Shown here: in pieces, positions 14,973-22,315 of the stretch | How positions within the stretch are numbered: the first letter of the stretch is position 1 | Layout of the letters: each line of letters starts with the position of its first letter | Origin: an uncultured Lachnospiraceae bacterium | GTDB taxonomy: Bacteria > Bacillota_A > Clostridia > Lachnospirales > Lachnospiraceae | Length of the DNA: 23,043 bases | Direction of reading: 5' to 3' | Assembly (NCBI GenBank): GCA_949957035.1 | Contig: CATLIP010000003.1 | Location: 1 to 23,043, forward strand | Notes under the pieces: model-generated | The model's database searches: none | What the model saw: the letters and a program-made list of their open reading frames with translations, nothing else | Told to the model about the DNA's origin: nothing | Translations under genes and position numbers: made by a program

Positions 14973-16442
14973 TCAGATTGCAGGAATGAACGGTAACAGA
15001 ATATCTACACACAATCCCCCATAAGCGCTCTGGCACATTCGCATATCCCCGCCGTGTGATTTGGCAATCTGCCTGACAATCAACAACCCCAGTCCATGCT
15101 GCTGTTTTGGGGCATTACTGTCGCACACCATATAATGAGGCATAGAATTCAATCTGTGAATGATTTCCGGCGACATACCCGTTCCGTCATCCTCTATTCG
15201 GAGGATACAGACTCCCAAGTTCCCCATAGAATCATTATCATCCCCGGGAGCTTCATCGCCAGCTTCATCCCAAGTATTTTTCCTAAGTACGGAGACATAG
15301 ATGGTACATCCATCTGCATTGTGGTTGATGCAGTTTTGAATCAGATTAGAGATTGCCCTGCGAATCAGATTTTTATCCACAGAAACAGGACAATCCGTAA
15401 TCTCCGGTGAGGTCTTCCATTCTATGGAATATTTTCCGCTGACATCCATATTGATAAAATCAACGGCGACCTGCCTTGCAATAGCGACGGCATTTTCCCG
15501 AGTCCTGTCAAGGGGCTGCATGTCATACTCAAGCCTTGACGCAAGGTTCAAGTCATTGACCAAGTCGCGCATTCGCGTACACTGTCTCACGATTACAGAC
15601 ACTTTCCGGCGTTCATCCGCAGTAAGGCGCGGGCATTCCTCAAGCTGCCCGGCATACCCCATTATCATAGAAAGCGGTGTGCGGATGTCATGGGAAACTC
15701 CTGCAATCCAGTTAGCGCGGGCATTCTCTTTTTTCCTTAACTGATAATTCTGAGATTCCAGAATCCTTGAAGTCTGATTGATATTCGCGGCAAGCTCGGA
15801 CAGCAACCCTTTTTCCTTCACGAAAACAGGTTCTTTGGTGGGCAGTTTTTGTATTCCTTCTGTAATAGGTTTTACAGAGCGCAGAAGTTTCATGTTTGCG
15901 GTAAAGTAAATAAGAAAGATAAGAACCGCGTTTACAAGTAACACATTCAATAGGTATTTGGGTAAATTTGCTATAAAATGATAGTCCCAGTTGGGATACA
16001 AATGTTTCCAGTAGCGGTCTTTGGGATAGCCAAGGACCACCAGACCATCCGCGGATTCGCCGGGAAAGGTAGGATAATCCATGATGTAACCGCGGGTAAG
16101 GGCAGCGATATCTGACAGGGAGTATTCCAAGGGAATTTCATCGGGGAGATTGTCTGTGTGCCAGACGACCCGGTGGGTGTGGCCGTCAATCAGAATCCCC
16201 CAGGCATTTTCATCGGATAATGCGAGGGAGGCGTCCTTTGGAAGAACATAACCGTCTCCTTCTTCTGTTTTTTGCAGGGCGGCGCCGGTTTCCAGAGCGG
16301 TCGTCCAAGGAGAAGCGCCGGGTCTCTGCTGCAAATTGAGGGTAATCAATACAACAATATTCAGAAAGAAGAGCAGGATGATACTCAGCATCAAAATGGC
16401 GAGAAAACGCCGGATTAACTTAGGAATGCTTTTCATGTTCAT
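14973..16442 (-). CDS. Sensor histidine kinase
   Basis: A 489-residue membrane histidine kinase. A first membrane helix spans about residues 12-35, an extracellular sensor about 36-160 and a second helix about 162-182, followed by a linker. The HisKA box holds the phosphorylated histidine at 251 (GVSHDIRTPLSMI). The HATPase domain shows the N box (NLIQNCINHNADG) and G1 box (EDDGTGMS). The large external loop separates it from BceS-type kinases and is closer to NisK/SpaK or CprK-like sensors. Its start overlaps the end of the response-regulator gene by 4 bases (ATGA), so the two are coupled. The divergent ABC exporter is the probable target, suggesting sensing of an antimicrobial peptide or envelope stress; the ligand is not visible. 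Confidence 0.9.
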   Translation of the reverse strand: MNMKSIPKLIRRFLAILMLSIILLFFLNIVVLITLNLQQRPGASPWTTALETGAALQKTEEGDGYVLPKDASLALSDENAWGILIDGHTHRVVWHTDNLPDEIPLEYSLSDIAALTRGYIMDYPTFPGESADGLVVLGYPKDRYWKHLYPNWDYHFIANLPKYLLNVLLVNAVLIFLIYFTANMKLLRSVKPITEGIQKLPTKEPVFVKEKGLLSELAANINQTSRILESQNYQLRKKENARANWIAGVSHDIRTPLSMIMGYAGQLEECPRLTADERRKVSVIVRQCTRMRDLVNDLNLASRLEYDMQPLDRTRENAVAIARQVAVDFINMDVSGKYSIEWKTSPEITDCPVSVDKNLIRRAISNLIQNCINHNADGCTIYVSVLRKNTWDEAGDEAPGDDNDSMGNLGVCILRIEDDGTGMSPEIIHRLNSMPHYMVCDSNAPKQQHGLGLLIVRQIAKSHGGDMRMCQSAYGGLCVDILLPFIPAI

Positions 16443-17167
16443 TTCTCCAATTGCACAATCAGTTTATAACCCAGCCCCTTAACGGTAATCAAAGATTCCG
16501 GTTTAGAAGGGGCGGCTTCAATCTTTTCCCGGATGCGTCGGATGTGCGCCATCAGGGAGTTTTCATATCCATAGGGATTGTCTCCCCATGCGGCTTCGCA
16601 CAGCGTATCGATGGTCACAATACGCCCGGCGTTGCGGTAGAGGGCGAGAAGAATCTCATATTCCTTGGCTGTTAAGGGGATGCGTCGGCCCGGTTTGGCT
16701 TCACATTCCTTTCGCCACAGAACCTCCGCACGTTCAAAATCAATCTCACAATGTTTCAGCGTCGCCAGCGGATTCTCATCCTTATAGGTTCTCCGCAGAA
16801 TTGCGGCGATACGGAAGACAAGTTCCTTTGGAAGAAATGGTTTGACCATATAATCGTCTGCCCCCAGCCCAAAACCTCTGAATTTGTCCCCATCCTCGCC
16901 CCGGGCAGTCAGAAACAGGACAGGATAGTCAGAAGCGCATTTCAACTGTTCCATCAAAGTAAACCCGTCCCCGTCCGGAAGCATAACGTCAAGGATTGCC
17001 AGTTCAGGATGAAATACATTGGCAGCATCAAGGGCATCCCGTACGCTGCCGGCAGTCCTAAGATTCATGAATCCTTCTTCCAATAAAATAGAACGAACCA
17101 TATCCCGCAGCTCCGGTTCATCGTCTACGAGTAGTATGCGTTTATTTTTCAGGTAATTTGGTATCAT
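16439..17167 (-). CDS. OmpR/PhoB-family response regulator
   Basis: A 242-residue regulator. The N-terminal receiver has the acidic pair DD at 15-16, the phosphorylated Asp60 (LAILDVMLPDGDG) and the conserved lysine in VKPFLPKE. A C-terminal winged helix (about 135-240) ends with the typical VKGLGYKL. AAAAGGAG lies 7 bases before the ATG. It is the first gene of the regulator-kinase operon, and an extended -10 (TGT-TATGAT, 17215-17207 on minus) is a plausible promoter. The divergent intergenic region carries TGTAAGGT repeats spaced by about one helical turn, as expected for an OmpR-family dimer or tandem binding. Confidence 0.92.
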   Translation of the reverse strand: MIPNYLKNKRILLVDDEPELRDMVRSILLEEGFMNLRTAGSVRDALDAANVFHPELAILDVMLPDGDGFTLMEQLKCASDYPVLFLTARGEDGDKFRGFGLGADDYMVKPFLPKELVFRIAAILRRTYKDENPLATLKHCEIDFERAEVLWRKECEAKPGRRIPLTAKEYEILLALYRNAGRIVTIDTLCEAAWGDNPYGYENSLMAHIRRIREKIEAAPSKPESLITVKGLGYKLIVQLEK

Positions 17168-17248
17168 AAGGCTGCTCCTTTTACGTTATAGTATTTTCTG
17201 TATCAATCATAACATGTATCCGTTTGAAAATCGAGCCGTTTGAGAAAA

Positions 17249-17310
17249 TGTAAGGTAGATGTAAGGTTACGGGAATGTGGCTGTAAGGTCGGCGGTATAC
17301 ACTGTAAGAG
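17249..17310 (+). promoter_or_regulatory. Phased TGTAAGGT repeats and promoter of the ABC exporter operon
   Basis: TGTAAGGT occurs at 17249-17256, 17260-17267 and 17282-17289, with TGTAAGAG at 17303-17310; successive spacings are 11, 22 and 21 bases. A -10-like TATACA lies at 17296-17301 with no good -35 in front, a pattern expected of an activator-dependent promoter. The adjacent PhoB-like regulator is the obvious candidate to bind. Confidence 0.6.
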
Positions 17311-17337
17311 TAGAAAACAGCAAAGGAGTGTAAGCAC

Positions 17338-18123
17338 ATGAATATCATTGAAACCCATCATTTGACGAAAACATACGCAGGATTTACAGCAGTATCCAAT
17401 GTAGACCTTCATGTCCCGAAAGGAACGGTTTACGGATTTCTGGGACCCAACGGCGCAGGGAAATCCACGACAATGAAAATGTTCTTAGGTCTTACGAAGC
17501 CGACAAGCGGAGATTTCGTGATAGACGGGAAGAAGTACCCGCAGGACAGAATCCGTATTTTAAAGGAAGTCGGTTCGTTCATTGAAGCCCCGTCATTCTA
17601 CGGCAATCTTACCGGCGAAGAGAATCTGGATATTGTACGCAGAATCTTAGGGCTTCCCAAGTCGGCGGTGGATGACGCGTTGGAACTAACCGGGCTTAGT
17701 AAGTGGAGAAAACGGCTTGCAAGGAAGTATTCGCTGGGTATGAAGCAGCGGCTTGGCCTCGCAAGCGCGCTCATCGGCAGACCGCCGATTCTAATCCTTG
17801 ACGAGCCTACCAACAGTCTTGACCCGGTAGGAATCCACGAGATACGTACCTTGATTCGTTCACTGCCGGAAAAGCTTAACTGTACGGTTCTGGTTTCCTC
17901 CCATCTCCTCGCGGAAATAGAGCTGATGGCGGATAATATCGGCATTCTGAACCAAGGGAGGCTTTTGTTCGAGGGGACGCTTGAAGAATTAAAGCAAGAA
18001 GGAAAATTGAAAGGGTATCCCACAGACAATCTGGAAGATACATTTCTTGCAATCATAGAACAAGATAATATGCACAGAGGCGGGGGGAGGCCATATGTCA
18101 ATGAATACGGCGTTAGAGTATAA
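17338..18123 (+). CDS. ABC transporter ATP-binding protein (BcrA/NisF-like)
   Basis: A 261-residue ABC ATPase of the lantibiotic/bacitracin immunity type. Walker A GPNGAGKST is at 36-44, the signature YSLGMKQRLG sits where the family has LSGGQ-like LGMKQ, and Walker B ILILDEPTNSLDP follows. The H-loop is in VSSHLLAEIE. AAAGGAG lies 9 bases before the ATG. It powers the two membrane proteins that follow and overlaps the first by 29 bases. With the divergent two-component system this fits NisFEG or CprABC-like export of cationic peptides. The exact substrate cannot be read from the sequence. Confidence 0.9.
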   Translation: MNIIETHHLTKTYAGFTAVSNVDLHVPKGTVYGFLGPNGAGKSTTMKMFLGLTKPTSGDFVIDGKKYPQDRIRILKEVGSFIEAPSFYGNLTGEENLDIVRRILGLPKSAVDDALELTGLSKWRKRLARKYSLGMKQRLGLASALIGRPPILILDEPTNSLDPVGIHEIRTLIRSLPEKLNCTVLVSSHLLAEIELMADNIGILNQGRLLFEGTLEELKQEGKLKGYPTDNLEDTFLAIIEQDNMHRGGGRPYVNEYGVRV

Positions 18124-18820
18124 GAAAATAAGAAGGACAGGTATCATCCCCGGCTGTCTGCTTGGAGGCTGTCTGGCGGCGTTCATTCCCATATTAGAGT
18201 TGGCGGTCCGTTCGGAGCAATATACAAATATTTCGCAGCAGCCGCTTAGCGCGCTCCTTCAGGCAGACTGGCAGATGATGGCAATGCTGAATATGCTTCT
18301 GGTTATCACCATTGCCTGTATGATGTACCATACAGAGTACGCAGAAAATGCCATCCAGCGGATTACGACGCTCCCCGTCAGGGAAGAGGGGATATTTCTG
18401 GGGAAATTTATTCTGCTATCCCTAATATGCGCGGTAATCCTGACGATTGAGATGGTATCGCTGATGTTCTGTACCATGCATTGGTTCGGAGGGGAAAGCA
18501 ATGCAAAGGATTTATTCCAGAACTTTGGATATTTCTTCTGTATGCTGCTTCCGGTCGCCGCCATATCCCTTCTGCTCGCTTCGGTGTGCAGGAATATGTG
18601 GGTTTCCCTTGGAATTGATGTGGTATGTGTATTTCTGGCGACGATGATTCCTGTGAAATATTTTGCCCTGTCAATCTTTCCGTTTGCATTGCCGTTCCAG
18701 ATATTGGGAGAGACGCAGGCAGGAAAAACGGCGGGCTATCTGATTGCCGCTTTCGTGGAAATCCTGTTGTTTTTTGGGGCAGAAATGATAGTTTTGAAGG
18801 TCAGGAGGTCTTTGGCATGA
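18095..18820 (+). CDS. ABC transporter permease 1 (lantibiotic-immunity type)
   Basis: A 241-residue integral membrane protein with about six hydrophobic segments, for example IIPGCLLGGCLAAFIPIL, FILLSLICAVILTIEMVSL and YLIAAFVEILLFFGAEMIV. It starts with an EYKKIRRTG motif common in NisE/MutE/EpiE-type permeases, where the N-terminus faces the ATPase. The ATG at 18095 follows GGGGGGAGG closely; the ATG six bases later is an equally good start. It overlaps the ATPase gene by 29 bases and the next permease gene by 4, indicating one operon. It probably forms a heterodimer with the second permease. Confidence 0.85.
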   Translation: MSMNTALEYKKIRRTGIIPGCLLGGCLAAFIPILELAVRSEQYTNISQQPLSALLQADWQMMAMLNMLLVITIACMMYHTEYAENAIQRITTLPVREEGIFLGKFILLSLICAVILTIEMVSLMFCTMHWFGGESNAKDLFQNFGYFFCMLLPVAAISLLLASVCRNMWVSLGIDVVCVFLATMIPVKYFALSIFPFALPFQILGETQAGKTAGYLIAAFVEILLFFGAEMIVLKVRRSLA

Positions 18821-19587
18821 GTTTTCCGGTATTAGTAGGCGTGGAATGGAAGAAGATACGCCGCTCCAAAATCTTGCTGATTCTTGGGATTGCGGCGGTG
18901 ATGCTCTGGATTCCCTCCATTTTGAACGCCCATCTGAATTTTGGGATGCAGGCGGAAGGAATTTCCCCAGAGCACAATTTTTTTATTCAGGGGTTCATGG
19001 GAATGGCATGGTTCATGTTTCCGGCAGCCATGGTCGTGTGTACGGTAATGCTTGCCCAGACGGAACGAAGCGGCAGCGGTATCCTGCGGATGCTGGCGTT
19101 ACCAATCAGTAGGGGTAGATTATGTCTGGCAAAATATGCCGTTCTGTTGATGCTGGCGGCAATCCAGTTTGCAATGATGATTGGAATGTATTATATCAGC
19201 GCCGCTGTCGCATCACAGACACAAGGCTATGAATTTTTACTGCCGCCGTTGTTTGTGTGGAAACAGGCAGTGGCGATGTATGTCTCGGCAGTGCCGATGC
19301 TTGCATTTTTCTGGATGCTGTCTGTGTGCATCCATACGCCAATATTCTCAGTAGGAATCGGACTGGCGTCCATTGTGCCCTCAGTCCTGATGATTAACAC
19401 AAAGGTATGGTTTGTCTATCCAATGGATTACCCATTTTACGTCATTACGGCGAAGTATGGGGAATTGGCGGCAAATATTGCGGAAATGAAAATGGATTTC
19501 AATCCGTGGGTTCCAATTGCAGTTGGATTCACCGGAATCTGCCTTGCTGTTGCGGTAGGATGTTTCGGGAGAAGTGAAAGGAGATAA
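18817..19587 (+). CDS. ABC transporter permease 2 (lantibiotic-immunity type)
   Basis: A 256-residue membrane protein with about six helices. It begins MSFPVLVGVEWKKIRRSKIL, the same basic N-terminal motif as the first permease, to which it is a diverged relative. The start is the ATG overlapping the previous stop (ATGA), with AGGAGGT upstream. An upstream in-frame ATG at 18625 is rejected because it lies deep in the preceding gene. Corresponds in position to NisG/MutG/EpiG or CprC-type subunits. Likely pairs with permease 1 to form the transmembrane channel. Confidence 0.85.
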   Translation: MSFPVLVGVEWKKIRRSKILLILGIAAVMLWIPSILNAHLNFGMQAEGISPEHNFFIQGFMGMAWFMFPAAMVVCTVMLAQTERSGSGILRMLALPISRGRLCLAKYAVLLMLAAIQFAMMIGMYYISAAVASQTQGYEFLLPPLFVWKQAVAMYVSAVPMLAFFWMLSVCIHTPIFSVGIGLASIVPSVLMINTKVWFVYPMDYPFYVITAKYGELAANIAEMKMDFNPWVPIAVGFTGICLAVAVGCFGRSERR

Positions 19588-19593
19588 GTGAGA

Positions 19594-19887
19594 ATGAAGC
19601 AAAGTATGAAAGGGATTTTAACAGGGGCAGCAGGCGTGATGGTGTTCCTGCCATGGACAATATTGCTGCTGCGCCGTCATGAGTGGGCGCTCAAGTCGCC
19701 GGCGGCGGAGATTACGATAGGATGCTATGCAGTTTTTATGATTTTGGCGGGAATATTCACATTTGCCGTATATATGAAAGGGAAAGTGCAGAACCCAATT
19801 ATGAAAATCTGTCTGGTCGTCAATGAACTTTATGCCATGGCAGGTGGGATGGCGCTGGTCATGATGGGGGTAGGAAAGATTTTTTGA
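19594..19887 (+). CDS. Small three-helix membrane protein of the ABC operon
   Basis: A 97-residue protein with three hydrophobic segments (GVMVFLPWTILLL, YAVFMILAGIFTFAVYM, and a C-terminal AMAGGMALVMMGVG). It follows the second permease by 6 bases and shares its transcript. I prefer the ATG at 19594, 10 bases after GAAAGGAG; a GTG at 19588 is also possible. I do not recognise a family. By position it may be an accessory of the exporter. Its 3' end lies next to the deletion that truncated the following gene, so its C-terminus may not be original. Confidence 0.7.
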   Translation: MKQSMKGILTGAAGVMVFLPWTILLLRRHEWALKSPAAEITIGCYAVFMILAGIFTFAVYMKGKVQNPIMKICLVVNELYAMAGGMALVMMGVGKIF

Positions 19888-19927
19888 CTATATTTCTGCA
19901 AATTCTTACATATCCATTGAAGGGACG

Positions 19928-21136
19928 ATGAAAGAGAATCTGGACGGGCTGTCCCATGCGGTCATGAAATGGCGTGGAATCGATGCCGTCCACAGTGATT
20001 TTGAAAAACTTTTTGCAGATATTGACAGGATTTGCCAGAAAAAACGATTGATACTTGCCATTGATGAGTATCCTTATCTGGCGGCGTCCTATCCGGGGAT
20101 TTCCTCCATTATTCAGAAGCATATAGACACCTGCTGGAAAGACAGCCGCCTGTTTCTGATTCTGTGCGGATCGTCTATGAGTTTTATGGAGAATCAGGTG
20201 CTTGGCTATAAAAGTCCGTTGTATGGCAGAAGGACGGCGCAATTTAGAATCCGTCCGTTTACCTTCTTTGAATCAAGGGAAATGTTGGAGGGGTTTATGC
20301 CGGAAGAGCAGGCGGTGCTCTATGGCGTGACAGGCGGTGTGCCGGAATATCTTTCCAGAATCAAGAACCATATGTCTGTGGATGAAAATCTGATATCACT
20401 GTTTTTTGACGACAATGGGACATTGTTTGAAGAGCCGGTCAATTTGCTGAAACAGGAGATGAGAGCCCCGGCTTCTTACCATTCGATTATTTCGGCGATC
20501 GCGGGCGGGGCAAGTAAGCTGAATGAGATTTCTGTGAAGGCAGGGCTTGAGAGCAGTGCGTGCAGTAATTTTATGTCCTCCTTGATAGAGATTGGGATTG
20601 TGGAAAAAGAACATCCGATTACGGAAAAGGAAACCAGCCGAAAGACGATTTATCGTCTTCAAGACAGCATGTTTTTGTTCTGGTATCGGTTTGTACGCCC
20701 GAATACTACGGCGATTGCCATGGGGACGGGAGAATTTGTCTATACGGAGTTTGTGAGGACTCAGATTAGTTCGTTCATGGGAAGTGTTTTTGAAGAGATT
20801 TGCAGACAATATCTGTATCGCCCGGATGTCTATCAGACATTGCCGTTTTTCTTCGGGAAATTGGGTAGATGGTGGGGGACGAATCCGGCGAAGAAACGGG
20901 AAGAAGAGATTGATATTGTGGCGCCCGGGGAAGGGCAGATGCTTTTTGGAGAGTGCAAGTGGAGGAATGAATTGGTGGATGCAGGTGTTCTGCAGACCCT
21001 TGTGGAACGGGGAGAAATATTCTCGTGTCCGGAAAAATATTACTTTGTTTTCTCCAAATCGGGGTTTGATGAGAGTACGGCAGGGGTGGCGGAACAATTC
21101 GGGATTAAGGGGATTGCTTTTGCGGAAATGTTATAA
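19928..21136 (+). CDS. ATP-binding protein with DUF234 end, N-terminally truncated (probable pseudogene)
   Basis: Codes for 402 residues of an archaeal-type AAA ATPase/DUF234 protein. Walker B LILAIDEYPYLA, the sensor-like LILCGSSMSFMENQVLG and a PD-(D/E)XK-like end (EIDIVA...LFGECKW) are present. The usual N-terminal 50-60 residues with the GRRRVGKT-type P-loop are absent. The frame is open upstream to the stop at 19871-19873, and the codons from about 19880 (FFDYISANSYISIEGT) still look like the family, so the break lies near 19875-19885. Without a P-loop it cannot bind ATP normally. The ribosome site (GAAGGG) is poor. Full-length relatives are common in anaerobes, with unknown role. Confidence 0.7.
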   Translation: MKENLDGLSHAVMKWRGIDAVHSDFEKLFADIDRICQKKRLILAIDEYPYLAASYPGISSIIQKHIDTCWKDSRLFLILCGSSMSFMENQVLGYKSPLYGRRTAQFRIRPFTFFESREMLEGFMPEEQAVLYGVTGGVPEYLSRIKNHMSVDENLISLFFDDNGTLFEEPVNLLKQEMRAPASYHSIISAIAGGASKLNEISVKAGLESSACSNFMSSLIEIGIVEKEHPITEKETSRKTIYRLQDSMFLFWYRFVRPNTTAIAMGTGEFVYTEFVRTQISSFMGSVFEEICRQYLYRPDVYQTLPFFFGKLGRWWGTNPAKKREEEIDIVAPGEGQMLFGECKWRNELVDAGVLQTLVERGEIFSCPEKYYFVFSKSGFDESTAGVAEQFGIKGIAFAEML

Positions 21137-21159
21137 GTAAAGAATTAGCGAAAACAAAA

Positions 21160-21194
21160 GGGACTGTCAGAAAATGAGGTTTTCAGACAGTCCC
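21160..21194. terminator. Terminator between the ATPase remnant and the HEPN gene
   Basis: GGGACTGTCAGAAAA (21160-21174) pairs with TTTTCAGACAGTCCC (21180-21194) with one A-A mismatch and a 5-base loop. On the minus side it is followed by CTTTTGTTTTC, so it is a good end for the MNT-HEPN operon and probably serves both convergent genes. Confidence 0.75.
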
Positions 21195-21212
21195 GGCACA
21201 GAAGAGATGTAT

Positions 21213-21728
21213 TTACTTGACTAACTGCTTTTTGAAAATACTGTAATAACAGTTCCATTCAAAATTATCATGTATGGTAAGTGTCTGCGGAAGTTTTGCT
21301 TTCAGCTTCTCCTGCATGTCTTTGCCGAGTTCTGGATTCAGGGTATAGCTCATATGGTTTTTATCCAGGAATAGCTTCACTTCCTGTAGTCCGCATTGAA
21401 TACGTTCAAATTCAAGGCTCATATCAAAATTATATCTGGTATCAGACTCCCAGGTTTCAATTTCATATTGATTTGCAGCAATCCAATCTGTAATAATTGC
21501 TGCAGAACCGTTATTTTTTGACATAGAAATTAGTTTATGAATGCTGTGAGTCTGTGGAATTGTAACTCCTTTGCACTCTAAAAATGCCTTTAAGGTTTTT
21601 TCTACGCATTGCTGCAGATTATATGCAACATCGTTTAGGTACATTTCATCCTGTTTGTAATATTTCATCAGTTTGGCTGCAACATCATAGCAATGATATG
21701 CAGATTTGAAAAAACGAATATCACACAT
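21213..21728 (-). CDS. HEPN domain protein, partner of the MNT gene
   Basis: A 171-residue protein with the HEPN-type helical core: YLNDVAYNLQQCVEKTLKAFLECKG followed by THSIHKLI. HEPN proteins paired with an MNT nucleotidyltransferase are commonly toxin-antitoxin modules in which HEPN is an RNase-like toxin. The usual RX4-6H catalytic motif is not obvious in the C-terminal part; R5-X6-H12 fits the spacing but is in the first helix. Hence RNase activity is doubtful and it may belong to the non-catalytic HEPN branch. The ATG overlaps the upstream MNT gene by 8 bases, so the two are coupled. Confidence 0.75.
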   Translation of the reverse strand: MCDIRFFKSAYHCYDVAAKLMKYYKQDEMYLNDVAYNLQQCVEKTLKAFLECKGVTIPQTHSIHKLISMSKNNGSAAIITDWIAANQYEIETWESDTRYNFDMSLEFERIQCGLQEVKLFLDKNHMSYTLNPELGKDMQEKLKAKLPQTLTIHDNFEWNCYYSIFKKQLVK

Positions 21729-22116
21729 CTTGCCGCCTCCTATATACGATTACACCGGTTTTGCTTATCTCTGTTTTCAAACGGCTGCCTAGTTTTGAAT
21801 GAAAGATAATGTCTAATTCACTTCTTACTTCTGATAACGAGGCGTCGATTTTCAGAAGGGAATCGTCCCGTATGATTAATACATCCAAGTCGCTCATAGA
21901 ATGGCAGTCGAAACGGATAGCGCTTCCGAATATAATGATACCTATAATATGAGAATCATTTTCAACAGCTTTTATAAGTTCAAAAACATCCCTTTGTTTT
22001 AAGGGATGAATACGATTAACATTTTCATATTGAAAGTCGGATAAAATTTCAAAATCCCACAGATGTTCTCCATGATGGGAGATATAGGAGTCTACCGATG
22101 TAACCATGTTTACCAT
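21721..22116 (-). CDS. MNT-type nucleotidyltransferase domain protein
   Basis: A 131-residue minimal nucleotidyltransferase. The GSx10DxD motif is exact (FGSAIRFDCHSMSDLDVLI), and a third acidic residue is in SELDIIF. In MNT-HEPN pairs the MNT partner acts as antitoxin, in studied cases by adding AMP to the HEPN toxin. It is the first gene of the two-gene operon. A perfect TATAAT with an upstream TG (22165-22160 on minus) stands about 44 bases before the start and looks like the promoter. The N-terminal 50 residues before the motif are longer than in the smallest MNT proteins. Confidence 0.8.
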   Translation of the reverse strand: MVNMVTSVDSYISHHGEHLWDFEILSDFQYENVNRIHPLKQRDVFELIKAVENDSHIIGIIIFGSAIRFDCHSMSDLDVLIIRDDSLLKIDASLSEVRSELDIIFHSKLGSRLKTEISKTGVIVYRRRQDV

Positions 22117-22159
22117 TCCTTTTCGCTTATAGATTATCCGGCATATACCTGATGGACAA

Positions 22160-22165
22160 ATTATA
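22160..22165 (-). promoter_or_regulatory. Extended -10 of the MNT-HEPN operon
   Basis: TATAAT on the minus strand preceded by TGG (extended -10). The -35 region is weak (TGGTTT). Confidence 0.45.
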
Positions 22166-22253
22166 CCATGCTAAGTGCGCAAAAACCAGTATATTTTCAA
22201 GATATAATATAAACTGTGCTTGAGCGATTAAAAAATCCACCAAAGAAAACATA

Positions 22254-22298
22254 ATGATAAATATCAAAGAATGTGCTATCATGGTTTCATGACATGAA
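22254..22298 (+). promoter_or_regulatory. Promoter and palindromic operator of the KilA-N gene
   Basis: ATGATA (22254-22259), a 17-base spacer and TATCAT (22277-22282) form a moderate promoter. Immediately after it TTCATG-A-CATGAA (22286-22298) is a perfect palindrome around one base, placed where a repressor would block initiation. No binder is identified; autoregulation by the KilA-N protein is only a guess. Confidence 0.45.
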
Positions 22299-22315
22299 CG
22301 AAAAGGGGATGTCTC

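Noticed and set aside
18625..18816. ATG 18625 as the start of permease 2
   Set aside because: It lies deep inside permease 1, with no ribosome site; ATG 18817 overlaps the previous stop after AGGAGGT and begins the typical permease N-terminus.
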